A stretch of 64,000 nt of DNA from Woeseia sp. (GCA_019653755.1 BPCL01000001.1:186001-250000); one strand, 5' to 3'; shown: positions 40,738 through 50,577, numbered from the stretch's first letter. Translations and numbers: made by a program. The notes: generated from the letters alone by a model not told the origin.

Positions 40738-42144
40738 TTCTCCAAAAACCCTCTTTGAAAAAATATGGGATCAACATATCGTTGTTCCTGAAACTGAAGA
40801 CACACCTGCTATCTTATATATTGATCTTCATTTGATTCACGAAGTTACAACTCCTCAGGCATTTACTCAATTAAAAGAAAGCAATCTAAGCGTAAGAGCT
40901 CCTGATAAAGTTTTAGCAACCATGGATCACTCCACACCGACTGTGCCAATTAAAACAATTAAGGATTTAGATTTAGTTGCTGAATCGGGCCCCGCTGGGC
41001 AAATCAGAGATATGATTAAAAATTGTCAAGATTTTGGCATCGAACTCTATGGTTTTGATAGTGATCGCAGAGGAATTGTACACGTCATTGGTCCTGAATT
41101 AGGAGCAACTCAACCTGGTAGGACAATGGTTTGTGGAGACAGCCATACCAGTACCCATGGAGCTTTTGGTGCCCTAGCCTTCGGTATAGGGACAACTGAA
41201 GTTGCCCATGTACTTGCAACTCAATGTCTATTGCAAAGGAAACCTAAAACATTGGCAGTTAATTTGAATGGCAATCTTAATAATGGGGTTTCTGCTAAGG
41301 ATATAATATTAAAAATCATAGGGACTATTGGTGTCGATGGTGGAACTGGCCATGTTATAGAGTACCGAGGAGATACAGTTTCTTCTCTTTCATTAGAAGA
41401 AAGGATGACAATTTGCAACATGAGCATAGAAGGAGGAGCAAGAGCAGGAATGTTTGCTCCAGATGAAGCAACTTTTGAGTACCTTGAAGGAAGACCAATG
41501 GTGCCAAAAGGTGATCATTGGCATGAGGCAGTTGAGGAATGGAAAAAATTGGTTAGTGATCAGGGTTCTGTGTTTGATAAAGAGGTTGATATTGACGTGA
41601 TTCTCTCAAGCCTATGGTAACTTTTGGTACCAACCCAGGCATGGTTATGCCAATAGATTCTGAAGTCCCGGATCATAAAGGTAATCAGAGTTTCAAGCAA
41701 GCCCTTGATTACATGAAAGTAGAATCTGGTAAACCCCTTCTTCAAAAACCGATTGATGTTGTTTTTATTGGTAGTTGCACTAATTCAAGACTATCTGATT
41801 TAAAAGACGCAGCAGAAATTCTCGAAGGTAGAAAAGTTGCCGATGGTGTTAGAGCGATGATTGTTCCTGGGTCACAAGCAGTTAAGGCCGAAGCAGAAAC
41901 AATCGGATTAGATAAAATCTTTTTAGAATCAGGTGCAGAATGGAGGGAATCAGGTTGTTCTATGTGTCTTGGTATGAATGGTGATACCGTTGGCAATGGT
42001 CAATTAGCCGTAAGCACCAGTAACCGAAACTTTGAAGGTCGGCAAGGCAAGGGGTCAAGAACGATTCTAGCTAGTCCTAAAACTGCAGCCGCTTCAGCAA
42101 TATCAGGAGTTGTTCAAGATCCAAGAGTATTTGGAAACAATTAG
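40727..42144 (+). CDS. leuC: 3-isopropylmalate dehydratase large subunit, one frameshift
   Basis: 4Fe-4S aconitase-family subunit of the isopropylmalate isomerase, about 473 residues joined. The N-terminus [12 protein letters not shown] follows GTG 40727 (or TTG 40730). [21 protein letters not shown] is conserved. The first frame ends at 41620 after DVILSSLW; adding one base in the CC near 41610 gives [13 protein letters not shown] and continues to the end. The cluster cysteines are in [11 protein letters not shown] and [11 protein letters not shown]. Since leuC is essential for leucine synthesis and both halves are flawless, I judge the shift an artefact. Confidence 0.92.
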
Positions 42145-42147
42145 AAT

Positions 42148-42719
42148 ATGGAAAAGATAATAAAATTTTCATCAAAAACGGTCGTCCTCCCTAATGAAGA
42201 TGTAGATACTGATCAAATAGTTCCTGCTCGATTCTTAACACTTCCATCTAAAGAAGGAATTGGCGAATGTCTTTTTTATGACTGGAGATTCAATGAATCT
42301 GGGGAACCTAATAAAGATTTTGTTCTTAACAAAGAAGAATCTCAAGATTGTTCAGTGCTTGTTGCAGGTAATAATTTTGGATGTGGGTCCTCAAGAGAAC
42401 ATGCACCATGGGCCTTGGTCGATTATGGATTTAAAGCTATTGTTAGCACATCGTTTGCTGATATTTTCAAAAACAATTCTCTCAAAAATGGCCTTATACC
42501 TATTACCGTTCCAGAAGAGATGCATAAATGGTTGATAGATAATCCAGGAGTTGATGTAATGATTGATTTAGAAAAACCTTAATACAAACCCAACAAGGTC
42601 ATGAATCATCTTTTCCAGTTGAATCCTTTTCTAGATATTGTTTGATGAACGGTATAGATCAGCTAGGATACATCCTTAGTCAGGAATCAGAAATTACAAA
42701 ACACGAAAGTAAATTATGA
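42148..42719 (+). CDS. leuD: 3-isopropylmalate dehydratase small subunit, one frameshift
   Basis: Small subunit completing the active site with Leu[16 protein letters not shown] near 18 and [13 protein letters not shown] near 77-90 are the family motifs. The open frame stops at 42582 after DVMIDLEKP; one more A in the run near 42572 continues as [20 protein letters not shown], then [14 protein letters not shown], ending TGA at 42717-42719, exactly overlapping the leuB ATG as ATGA. The joined length of about 191 is normal. The restored overlap argues the shift is not biological. Confidence 0.92.
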
Positions 42720-43768
42720 AAGCTACTATCACACTCCTACCAGGTGACGGAATTGGACCCGAGGTTACCGACGAAGCAGTAAAAGTTTTAAAAGTTATTG
42801 AAGAGAAATTTGATCATTCATTTACATTAAATAATGCTCTATTTGGTGGCATAGCAATTGACCAGACAGGATCTCCCTATCCACAAGAGACACAAGATTT
42901 ATGTAAAGAGGCAGATGCTGTTTTATTAGGTGCAGTTGGCGGCCCGAAATGGAGTGATCCCAGAGCTAAAACGAGACCTGAAAAAGGGCTTTTAGATATG
43001 AGATCTGATTTAGGCGTTTATGCAAATCTACGTCAAATTAGAACCTATCCTCAATTGATTGATAACTCTCCAATTAAAAAAGAATACCTTGAAGGAATAG
43101 ATATTATCTTTGTGAGAGAGTTAATTGGAGGTATCTACTTTGGAGATAAGGAAAGAAGGAATAATTATGCAAAAGATGTTTGTGAATATTCAACTGCTGA
43201 GATTGAACGAATTACAGATGTTGCTGTCAAACTATCTCAACAAAGAAAAAAGAAAATTATATCCATTGATAAAGCAAATGTTATGGCAACCTCTCAATTA
43301 TGGAGAGAGGTTACGACGAAATACCTAGAAGATAACTTTCCTGAAATAGAAATAGAACATATGCTGGTTGATGCAGCAACCATGCATCTTCTCTCGAGAC
43401 CAGCTTATTTTGATGTGGTTTTAGCTGATAACTTATTTGGTGATATTCTTACCGATGAAGCTTCTATGCTCACTGGCTCTATTGGAATGATAGCCTCTGC
43501 ATGCCTAGGAGATAATAATTTTGGTGTTTACGAGCCAATACACGGGTCTGCACCGGATATACAAGGTAAAGGTATTGCAAACCCTTGTGGCATGATTTTA
43601 TCACTCTCAATGCTGCTTAGACATTCTCTAGATTTAAACGAGGAAGCAATAGCTATAGAACAAGCAATTCACAATGTATTAGATGAGGGTATTTTCACAG
43701 CTGATTTATCTACATCTAATAGCGTTAGTACTTCTATAATGGGCGAAAAGATAGCTCAAAAAATTTAA
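42716..43768 (+). CDS. leuB: 3-isopropylmalate dehydrogenase
   Basis: Oxidatively decarboxylates 3-isopropylmalate with NAD+ and a divalent metal. The 350-residue protein has LLPGDGIGPEV at 7-17, GAVGGPKWSDP near 75, the substrate arginine stretch RPEKGLLDMRSDLGVYANLRQ, and VLADNLFGDILTDEASMLTGSIGM with metal ligands, then YEPIHGSAPDIQGKGIANP. It is the last gene of the leu operon; the his promoter lies some 20 bases past its stop and no strong terminator was seen. Confidence 0.97.
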   Translation: MKATITLLPGDGIGPEVTDEAVKVLKVIEEKFDHSFTLNNALFGGIAIDQTGSPYPQETQDLCKEADAVLLGAVGGPKWSDPRAKTRPEKGLLDMRSDLGVYANLRQIRTYPQLIDNSPIKKEYLEGIDIIFVRELIGGIYFGDKERRNNYAKDVCEYSTAEIERITDVAVKLSQQRKKKIISIDKANVMATSQLWREVTTKYLEDNFPEIEIEHMLVDAATMHLLSRPAYFDVVLADNLFGDILTDEASMLTGSIGMIASACLGDNNFGVYEPIHGSAPDIQGKGIANPCGMILSLSMLLRHSLDLNEEAIAIEQAIHNVLDEGIFTADLSTSNSVSTSIMGEKIAQKI

Positions 43769-43787
43769 TTTCCCCTACTCTTTTTAC

Positions 43788-43815
43788 TTGCTAAATAAAC
43801 TTTTCTACATATAAT
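43788..43815 (+). promoter_or_regulatory. Promoter of the his operon
   Basis: A perfect -10 TATAAT (43810-43815) lies 16 bases after TTGCTA (43788-43793), a four-of-six -35. Transcription would start near 43822, 27 bases before the first gene. It is between leuB and the TrpR-like gene, with both pathways on the same strand. Confidence 0.65.
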
Positions 43816-43829
43816 GTGCTAACACATTA
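43812..43829. promoter_or_regulatory. Candidate operator of the his operon
   Basis: TAATGTG-CTAA-CACATTA is an 18-base perfect inverted repeat (seven-base arms). It overlaps four bases of the -10 box and the predicted start site, the ideal place for a repressor. The first gene of the operon encodes a TrpR-like DNA-binding protein, and TrpR-type operators have short A+T-rich centres like this one. The pairing of protein and site is inferred. Confidence 0.6.
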
Positions 43830-43848
43830 ATACATTGGTATATATATT

Positions 43849-44151
43849 ATGAAAATTGATAGAGTGTTTAATAGTAAACAAGAAAAAGAAACAGAAGAAA
43901 AATTCTACAAAGCCATCATGACACTTAGTAATCTTGATGAGCATAAAGCTTTTTTTAACGATATTTTTACACCAGCTGAACTTCAGTCAATCAAAGATCG
44001 TTGGTCGGTGGCTGAATTGCTTGATAAAGGATATACATATCGAGAAATTAACACGCTAACAGGGGTAAGTGTGACCACAATAGGTCGAGTAGCAAGATTT
44101 CTTCATGATGGCTCAGGCGGCTATTCGCTCGCATTAAAGCGACTTAAATAA
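43849..44151 (+). CDS. TrpR-like (YerC/YecD-type) transcriptional regulator
   Basis: A 100-residue all-helical protein of the TrpR superfamily. FFNDIFTPAELQSIKDRWSVAELLDKG near 35-61 is the first core region and YTYREINTLTGVSVTTIGRVARFLHDG near 62-88 the helix-turn-helix. This subgroup is common in Firmicutes, where a histidine-responsive role has been proposed. Here it heads the his operon: its stop and the hisG start share a base (TAATG), and a palindrome covers its own promoter, which suggests autorepression with histidine or a related signal. TrpR proper regulates tryptophan genes, so this is not simply TrpR. Confidence 0.85.
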   Translation: MKIDRVFNSKQEKETEEKFYKAIMTLSNLDEHKAFFNDIFTPAELQSIKDRWSVAELLDKGYTYREINTLTGVSVTTIGRVARFLHDGSGGYSLALKRLK

Positions 44152-45047
44152 TGTCAGATAAAAGGATAAAAATAGCGATTCAAAAATCAGGTCGCTTAAC
44201 AGAGCACTCCACTTCCCTTTTGCAGAAGTGTGGACTAATCTTCAGCCATGCTAAGGATCAATTGATCGGATATGGCGAGAATATGCCATTTGATCTAATG
44301 TTTGTTCGTGATGATGATATTCCAGACCTGATACAAGATAACCTATGCCAAATAGGTATTGTTGGTCTAAATGTGGCTATGGAAAAACAAATAGGTATGG
44401 AAAATGCAAAGAAAGGATGTGCTTATACAATAGAACAGACACTTGATTTTGGTCAATGCTTGCTTGCTTTTGCTTATCCAGAAGATTCGGGATATTCAGC
44501 TATCGAGCAGCTCGAGGGTAAGACGATTGCTACAAGCTACCCATTTATTGTTTCCAAATACATAGAGGACAAAAAGTTGAATATTAAGATTGCTGAATTT
44601 TCTGGTGCTGTGGAGCTGGCTCCTAGTTTAGGTAAAGCTGAAGCAATTTGCGACTTGGTTTCATCTGGAGCTACGCTTAAGGCTCATAATTTAACTCAGG
44701 GTGAAGTCATCCTTGATAGCACCGCCGTTGTGATTCAATCAAATAATTTATTGGACGATAAAGAGCAACTGTGGGTTTCTAAGCTTTTGGAAAGAATTAA
44801 TGGTGTTCTTCAAGTCAGAGAGAGTAAATACATTATGATGCATGCTCCTAAAGATTCGATTCACACGATAACTGAACTCTTACCAGGAACTGAATCACCA
44901 ACAATTATTCCTCTGGAAGGGACAAGTGAGATTGTAGCAGTGCATGTGGTTTGTAAGGAAACAATATTCTGGGAGACCTTAGAGGACCTTAAATCTATTG
45001 GCGCCTCTTCTATTCTTGTTGTTCCAGTTGAAAAGATGTTGATGTAG
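44151..45047 (+). CDS. hisG: ATP phosphoribosyltransferase, long form
   Basis: First enzyme of histidine synthesis, joining ATP and PRPP. At 298 residues it is the long, self-regulated form that needs no HisZ. KIAIQKSGRLTEHSTSLLQKCG is the N-terminal substrate region, AEAICDLVSSGATLKAHNLTQGEVIL holds the PRPP site region, and the C-terminal ACT-like domain (about 225-298, with TLLPGTESPTIIPL and IFWETLEDLKSIGASSILVVPVEKM) binds histidine for inhibition in relatives. Coupled to the regulator gene by TAATG. Confidence 0.96.
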   Translation: MSDKRIKIAIQKSGRLTEHSTSLLQKCGLIFSHAKDQLIGYGENMPFDLMFVRDDDIPDLIQDNLCQIGIVGLNVAMEKQIGMENAKKGCAYTIEQTLDFGQCLLAFAYPEDSGYSAIEQLEGKTIATSYPFIVSKYIEDKKLNIKIAEFSGAVELAPSLGKAEAICDLVSSGATLKAHNLTQGEVILDSTAVVIQSNNLLDDKEQLWVSKLLERINGVLQVRESKYIMMHAPKDSIHTITELLPGTESPTIIPLEGTSEIVAVHVVCKETIFWETLEDLKSIGASSILVVPVEKMLM

Positions 45048-45049
45048 TT

Positions 45050-46363
45050 ATGAGTCTTGAAAAGATAATCAATTGGAACGAAGTCTCTGAAGACACAAGG
45101 GTTGATCTATTAGAAAGACCAACTCGGGTTATTCGTGAAGATCAGAACGAGATTATCGAAAAAATATTTGCTGCAGTGATGAGTCAAGGTGATAAAAAGT
45201 TAAGAGAGTACACAAAGGCTTTTGATAATGTCGAAATCGATTCAATAGAGATGACAGATCAAGAGATTCATGAATCTCTTGAACAAACACCAAAAGAGTT
45301 AAAGGATTCCATAAGGAATGCGATTGAAAATATAAAGAGCTTTCACGAATCTTTTTCCGATATAGATGATATTACAGTCGAAACTGTTGCTGGAGTTAAA
45401 TGCAGCGCTATAACCAGACCAATTGAAAAAGTTGGTCTCTATGTGCCAGCAGGAAATAATCCCCTGCCCTCTACTGCCATGATGTTGGGGGTTCCATCAA
45501 TGATTGCTGGGTGCCCAGAGAGAGTCTTGGTTTCACCTCCCAATAAAAATGGGGTGGTGGATCCAACAATTGTGACTGTTGCACATTTTTGCAACATTAA
45601 ACGTATTTTTAAAATAGGAGGAGCTCAAGCTATCGCAGCTCTTGCATTCGGTACAGAAAGTGTTCCTCAAGTTAATAAGATATTTGGCCCAGGCAATAGT
45701 TGGGTTACTCAAGCAAAAAGACTGATTTCAAGCTATGACGCCAGTGTATCAATTGATATACCAGCAGGGCCAACTGAAGTTCTTATTATCGCTGATGGAA
45801 ATTCTGATCCTTTATATTTAGCTTTTGATCTTTTATCTCAGGCTGAGCATGGGGTTGATTCACAAGTTATTCTATTATCAACGAGTCAAAGACAACTCTA
45901 TGAAGTCCAAGAACAAATAAAAGAATCTTTAAAAACTTTATCTACTAGAGAGGTAGCCGAGCAAGCCATGACTAACAGTAAACTTATTTTAGTAGATAAT
46001 TTAGAGACAGCAGTCAATATTTCCAATGAATATGCTCCTGAACATTTGATTCTTTCGTTTGATGCAGCAACTGATTGGCTTTCTAAAATAAAATCTGCAG
46101 GTTCAGTTTTTCTTGGCATGTGGAGTCCAGAATCAGCCGGTGATTATTGCAGTGGAACAAATCACGTGCTTCCAACTGGTGGTTTTACAAAGTCACTTAG
46201 TGGAATTACTGTTGCAAGCTTCCAAAAGACTATCTCAGTTCAGGAGATTACAAAGAAGGGCTTAGGAAACCTATCAAACGATATAGTAAAGCTAGCTCGT
46301 GCAGAAGGCCTTGAAGCTCACGCTAGAGCAGTTGAAGTAAGGGTGAGTAAAAATGAATGTTGA
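45050..46363 (+). CDS. hisD: Histidinol dehydrogenase
   Basis: Zinc enzyme that oxidises histidinol twice to histidine. At 437 residues it is full length. PIEKVGLYVPAGNNPLPSTAMM, FKIGGAQAIAALAFGTESVPQVNKIFGPGN and DIPAGPTEVLIIADG are family motifs, and EYAPEHLIL and SAGDYCSGTNHVLPTGG hold catalytic Glu/His and zinc ligands. It begins two bases after hisG ends, and its last 11 bases overlap hisC. Confidence 0.97.
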   Translation: MSLEKIINWNEVSEDTRVDLLERPTRVIREDQNEIIEKIFAAVMSQGDKKLREYTKAFDNVEIDSIEMTDQEIHESLEQTPKELKDSIRNAIENIKSFHESFSDIDDITVETVAGVKCSAITRPIEKVGLYVPAGNNPLPSTAMMLGVPSMIAGCPERVLVSPPNKNGVVDPTIVTVAHFCNIKRIFKIGGAQAIAALAFGTESVPQVNKIFGPGNSWVTQAKRLISSYDASVSIDIPAGPTEVLIIADGNSDPLYLAFDLLSQAEHGVDSQVILLSTSQRQLYEVQEQIKESLKTLSTREVAEQAMTNSKLILVDNLETAVNISNEYAPEHLILSFDAATDWLSKIKSAGSVFLGMWSPESAGDYCSGTNHVLPTGGFTKSLSGITVASFQKTISVQEITKKGLGNLSNDIVKLARAEGLEAHARAVEVRVSKNEC

Positions 46364-47417
46364 TATCAAAAGTATAGTCAGGCCAGAGGTGCTTCGCTTA
46401 AAACCTTATATACCAGCTAAAAAAGTTACAAATACAGTCAGATTAAATGCGAATGAAAGTCCATTTTCTGTAACTGACAATGCTGAAGCAATGTCGCTAA
46501 ATTTATATCCAGATGCAGTTCCTTATAGAATTAGAAGTTCAGTTGCTAATTATTTAGGCATTATTGAGGAGAATTGTGTTGTAACGAGAGGCAGCACAGA
46601 AGCAATAGATATTTTAATTCGTACTTTTTGTTCACCTAGAGATGACGAGATTATTATTTTCCCACCGACATTTGAAATGTATCAGTTTTATGCAGCCATC
46701 CAGGGGATTAATATTGTTAGTGTTCCTTTACTTGAAAATAGCAACTATCAAATTGATATTGATGGTTTTAAAAGTAAATTAAGCAAAAAAAGTAAACTGA
46801 CCTTTCTATGCTCTCCATCTAACCCAACAGGTCATTCGATAGATACAACTACTATTTATCAAGTCTGTGAATCGTTAAAGGATTATGGTCTTTTAGTTCT
46901 TGATGGTGCGTACGCAGAATTTTCGGATGAAGCTGTTTATCGAGAGATACTCAACGATTTCTCTAATGTAGTTGTCTTAAGGACCCTATCAAAAGCATTT
47001 GGCCTAGCAGGATCACGATGCGGTGCTTTGATTGGTAGTAATGAGATATGCGAATATATTATGAGAGTTATACCGCCCTACTCTTTTTCAAAACCATCAG
47101 AGCAGACAGTTCTTGAGTCATTAACTGAGAAAGGCATAGAAAAATCAAAAGAAAACATAAAATCAATACTCAAGGAACGCCAATACTTAGAAAATGAGTT
47201 AAAGAATTTAACCAGCGTTAAAGAGGTATTTCCATCAGAAACAAACTTTGTCCTTGTAAAAACTACAGGCGCAGAGCAATTTTGTGAACGAGCGAAAGAA
47301 TCGGGATTTCTTTTACGTAATGTTGGTTATCAACCAACTCTAAATAACTGTGTAAGAATTACTGTCGGCACTAGAGAACAAAACCAAAATCTTATAAGAG
47401 GCCTAAAAGATGAATAA
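46353..47417 (+). CDS. hisC: Histidinol-phosphate aminotransferase
   Basis: PLP aminotransferase of 354 residues that makes histidinol phosphate from imidazole-acetol phosphate. VRLNANESPF is near 28, the TRGSTEAIDILIRTFC turn binds the phosphate, FLCSPSNPTGHSI contains the PLP-binding Asn, and the Schiff-base Lys is in RTLSKAFGLAGSRCG near 214. The start overlaps hisD by 11 bases, the end hisB by 8. Confidence 0.96.
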   Translation: MNVDIKSIVRPEVLRLKPYIPAKKVTNTVRLNANESPFSVTDNAEAMSLNLYPDAVPYRIRSSVANYLGIIEENCVVTRGSTEAIDILIRTFCSPRDDEIIIFPPTFEMYQFYAAIQGINIVSVPLLENSNYQIDIDGFKSKLSKKSKLTFLCSPSNPTGHSIDTTTIYQVCESLKDYGLLVLDGAYAEFSDEAVYREILNDFSNVVVLRTLSKAFGLAGSRCGALIGSNEICEYIMRVIPPYSFSKPSEQTVLESLTEKGIEKSKENIKSILKERQYLENELKNLTSVKEVFPSETNFVLVKTTGAEQFCERAKESGFLLRNVGYQPTLNNCVRITVGTREQNQNLIRGLKDE

Positions 47418-48489
47418 TCAATCACAAAAAATACTCTTTATAGATCGGGACGGGACTTTAATTCATGAGCCGGAGGATTTTCAAGTTGATTTGCTTTCTA
47501 AGATAAGTTTAGTACCTAGTGTTATAGAGGCTTTAACTAAACTCAAAGATAGCGGTTATCTCCTAGTGATGGTAACAAATCAAGACGGACTGGGCACAGA
47601 GTCATTCCCAGAAGCTGATTTTGAAAAATGTCAGAAGTTTTTAATTGATCTATTGTCTTCACAGAATATTACCTTTGAGAAGGTCTTTATATGCCCTCAC
47701 TTTGAAAGCGATCAGTGCGATTGCAGAAAACCCAGGACAGGTTTATTAACACAATTCCTCGTAGATCGGAATATAGATAAATCAAGATCTTATGTTATTG
47801 GTGACAGAGACACCGATCTTCAGTTAGCAGACAATCTCGGTTTGCAAGGTATAAAAATTAATCCAAAGACCGAAGGTGAATGGATTCGTATCAGTGACTC
47901 TATTTTGAGTGAGGATCGAATGGCAGTGGTTTCCAGAGAAACCAATGAGACTAAAATAATTGCAGCCGTTAACCTAGATAGTTCTTCACCATTATCGATT
48001 AATACAGGCATAGGTTTTTTTGATCATATGATTGAACAATTAGGGAAACATTCAGGAATATCAATAGAACTAAAATGCAATGGAGACTTGGAGGTTGATC
48101 AGCATCATACGGTTGAAGACGTTTCAATTACATTGGGTCAAGCTATCAAAGAGTCCTTAAGCAACAAAAGGGGAATCGGTCGGTATGGTTTTACTCTTCC
48201 AATGGACGATGCTCTAGCAACAATTGCTATTGATCTGTCGGATCGACCATTTTTTAAATTTAATGGAGAGTTTAGAAGAGAAGTTATTGGAGAATTGCCG
48301 ACTGAATTAGTTCCACACTTTTTTTATACCTTCAGTCAATCACTCGGAGCAAATATACATTTGAGCGTTTCAGGTGAGGATGATCACCATAAAATAGAAG
48401 CGTGCTTTAAGGTTCTTGGTAGAGCCCTATCTCAAGCTCTAAATATTTCAGGAAACAAAGATCTGCCTTCTACCAAAGGTACATTATAA
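47410..48489 (+). CDS. hisB: Bifunctional histidinol-phosphatase/imidazoleglycerol-phosphate dehydratase
   Basis: Two enzymes in one 359-residue chain. The HAD phosphatase half (1-165) starts FIDRDGTLIHEP with the nucleophile Asp12 and acid Asp14, and includes a zinc-loop-like ICPHFESDQCDCRKP. The dehydratase half (170-359) has FFDHMIEQLGKHSG, DQHHTVEDVSITLGQAI and GEDDHHKIEACFKVLGRAL, with the manganese-binding histidines. The fused form is typical of enteric-like gammaproteobacteria. It abuts hisH. Confidence 0.97.
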   Translation: MNNQSQKILFIDRDGTLIHEPEDFQVDLLSKISLVPSVIEALTKLKDSGYLLVMVTNQDGLGTESFPEADFEKCQKFLIDLLSSQNITFEKVFICPHFESDQCDCRKPRTGLLTQFLVDRNIDKSRSYVIGDRDTDLQLADNLGLQGIKINPKTEGEWIRISDSILSEDRMAVVSRETNETKIIAAVNLDSSSPLSINTGIGFFDHMIEQLGKHSGISIELKCNGDLEVDQHHTVEDVSITLGQAIKESLSNKRGIGRYGFTLPMDDALATIAIDLSDRPFFKFNGEFRREVIGELPTELVPHFFYTFSQSLGANIHLSVSGEDDHHKIEACFKVLGRALSQALNISGNKDLPSTKGTL

Positions 48490-49089
48490 ATGAAACAGCA
48501 AGTTGCTATTATCAGCTCAGTAGGCTCTAATTTGGCTTCTCTTAAATTCGCTTTAGATCGACTAGATGTTAATTATTGTGAGACTGAGGACCCTCAAAAA
48601 ATTATTAACTCCAGCCATGTAATTTTACCGGGTGTTGGTTCTGCACAAAAAGCCATAAAGAACCTAAAGAACAATGATCTAATTGATGTTATCCCATTGC
48701 TAAATCAGCCAACTTTAGGAATTTGTCTCGGCATGCAGTTACTCATGCAAACATCGAATGAGAATAATTGTGAATGCCTTGGAATCATAGAAGGCAATTG
48801 TGAGTCTTTTGTAGCTGACAGTGACCACCCTGTACCCCATATGGGCTGGAACAGCCTGAGCATTAATTATTCATCAGAGTTAACTAATGAGATAAAAGAA
48901 GGCGAGTATTTTTATTTTGTGCATGGTTATTATATTCCAATTCTTAAGGAGACTGTCGGCATCACAGAATATGCTTCATCATTTTCATCAGTTATTCAAA
49001 AAGACAATTTTTTTGGCACTCAATTTCACCCTGAAAAATCAGGATTGCAGGGATTAACTCTGTTATCTAATTTCTTAAATATTCAATAA
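48490..49089 (+). CDS. hisH: Imidazole glycerol phosphate synthase, glutaminase subunit
   Basis: Class I amidotransferase that feeds ammonia to HisF. The 199 residues include the oxyanion-loop-like VILPGVGSAQKAIKNL, the nucleophile Cys in LGICLGMQLLMQTS near 78, MGWNSL, and the His-Glu dyad in FGTQFHPEKSGLQG. It starts immediately after the hisB stop and is followed, one base later, by hisA. Confidence 0.96.
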   Translation: MKQQVAIISSVGSNLASLKFALDRLDVNYCETEDPQKIINSSHVILPGVGSAQKAIKNLKNNDLIDVIPLLNQPTLGICLGMQLLMQTSNENNCECLGIIEGNCESFVADSDHPVPHMGWNSLSINYSSELTNEIKEGEYFYFVHGYYIPILKETVGITEYASSFSSVIQKDNFFGTQFHPEKSGLQGLTLLSNFLNIQ

Positions 49090-49090
49090 T

Positions 49091-49828
49091 ATGCAATTAA
49101 TACCAGCCATAGATCTATTGAATGGACAATGCGTTAGATTGTTTCAAGGTGATTTTAATGACATTACCTATTACGACAAAGATCCTGTCTCATTAGCAAA
49201 ATATTATGAATCCTTAGGTCTTTCTAGAATTCATCTGGTTGATTTAGATGGCACTAGGAATGGAATTACCATGAATGAGAATATTGTTGAGCAAATTATT
49301 AATTCGACAAATCTAGAGGTTCAAATGGGAGGTGGCTTACGATCCAAGAGTCAGATTAGCAAATGGTTGGAATCATCAATTAATTATTTGGTAATTGGGA
49401 GCTATGCCATAGAGAATATTGCAGATTTTAACATGTTTGTAGACGATCATGATAAAAGAAGATTTATTATTGCATTGGATGTAAGAACGGATGTTTCACC
49501 ACCTGAAGTAATGATTAAAGGCTGGAAAGAATCATCAGGGATGGATTTATGGACGTTAATTAAAGAGTTTATAAATTTTGGATTTAATGACTTTCTTATT
49601 ACAGATATTCAAAAAGACGGAACCCTTCAGGGTCCAAATATTCAGCTTTACGAAAGATGCATGAAGACCAGTCCTACTGCACGCTTCATATGTTCTGGTG
49701 GTGTTAGCAGTATTGAAGATTTAATCAGACTTAGGGATAAATCAATCCATGCAGCAGTTGCTGGTAAATCGCTGCTTGAAAGTAAAATTTCACAAGAGGA
49801 GATAAAACGATTCTTACTCGGCGAATAA
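49091..49828 (+). CDS. hisA: Phosphoribosylformimino-5-aminoimidazole carboxamide ribotide isomerase
   Basis: TIM-barrel isomerase of 245 residues. [21 protein letters not shown] contains the catalytic Asp8; [16 protein letters not shown] and [15 protein letters not shown] carry phosphate-binding loops; the second Asp is in [16 protein letters not shown]. Its final 19 bases overlap the start of hisF, and AGAGGAG within its last codons is the SD for hisF. Confidence 0.95.
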   Translation: MQLIPAIDLLNGQCVRLFQGDFNDITYYDKDPVSLAKYYESLGLSRIHLVDLDGTRNGITMNENIVEQIINSTNLEVQMGGGLRSKSQISKWLESSINYLVIGSYAIENIADFNMFVDDHDKRRFIIALDVRTDVSPPEVMIKGWKESSGMDLWTLIKEFINFGFNDFLITDIQKDGTLQGPNIQLYERCMKTSPTARFICSGGVSSIEDLIRLRDKSIHAAVAGKSLLESKISQEEIKRFLLGE

Positions 49829-50577
49829 TTCCCTGCCTTGATGTCAAAGACGGCAATGTCGTCAAAGGTGTAAAATTCAGAGATCATCGAATCGTTGGTG
49901 ATATTTTAGACTTATCGGTTCGCTACAATGAAGAAGGTGCTGATGAGTTAGTTTTTTATGATATTACAGCCAGCCCGGATCAAAGGACAGTCGATCGAAG
50001 TTGGGTTAATAAAGTTGCCAGTAAAATTAATATCCCGTTTTGTGTCGCAGGAGGCATTAAAAGTATTAAAGATGCTGAAGAGATACTTAACTATGGGGCA
50101 GACAAGATCTCTATTAACACCCCAGCTATTGAAAGTCCTGAATTAATCACTGAGCTGGCCAATAACTTTGGATCACAATGTGTGGTGGTTGGCATCGATA
50201 GTTATCAAAAAGATAATCAATATATGGTCTACAGCCACACTGGAAACCCAGCTAAAACCAAAGAGACCAAAAAAAAGACATTTTCATGGGCAAAAGAAGC
50301 AGAGGACAGAGGTGCAGGTGAAATCGTCTTAAATTGTATGAATCAAGACGGTGTCAGAAAAGGTTATGACATTAAACAACTAATTGGAGTTAATGAGGTT
50401 ATCAATATCCCTCTTATTGCTTCAGGCGGTGCTGGTCGATTAGCTGATTTCTCAGAGGTTATTTTAAATGCTAATGTAAGTGGCGCCCTTGCTGCTAGTG
50501 TGTTTCATAAAAATGTAATCAATATTTATGATTTAAAAGTATTTTTAAAAAGTAAGGATATCGAGGTTAGGTTATGA
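49810..50577 (+). CDS. hisF: Imidazole glycerol phosphate synthase, cyclase subunit, ATT start
   Basis: HisF takes ammonia from HisH to make imidazole glycerol phosphate and AICAR. The frame is open from 49786 after a TAA; no ATG, GTG or TTG exists upstream of codon 125. Initiating at ATT 49810 gives [10 protein letters not shown] with the catalytic Asp at exactly 11, and the second Asp at exactly 130 in VVVGID, both equal to the classic HisF numbering. AGAGGAG lies 8 bases before it. Length 255 is normal. Ends ATGA-coupled with hisE. A substitution error in the start codon is the main alternative. Confidence 0.93.
   Translation: MLTRRIIPCLDVKDGNVVKGVKFRDHRIVGDILDLSVRYNEEGADELVFYDITASPDQRTVDRSWVNKVASKINIPFCVAGGIKSIKDAEEILNYGADKISINTPAIESPELITELANNFGSQCVVVGIDSYQKDNQYMVYSHTGNPAKTKETKKKTFSWAKEAEDRGAGEIVLNCMNQDGVRKGYDIKQLIGVNEVINIPLIASGGAGRLADFSEVILNANVSGALAASVFHKNVINIYDLKVFLKSKDIEVRL

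Noticed and set aside
43769-43848. A histidine-rich leader peptide or attenuator for the his operon
   Set aside because: No short frame with histidine codons and no terminator hairpin is present in this interval.
49829-50577. A frameshift inside hisF
   Set aside because: The N-terminal [11 protein letters not shown] and the later GTG-started stretch at 50182 are in the same frame; only the start codon is unusual.
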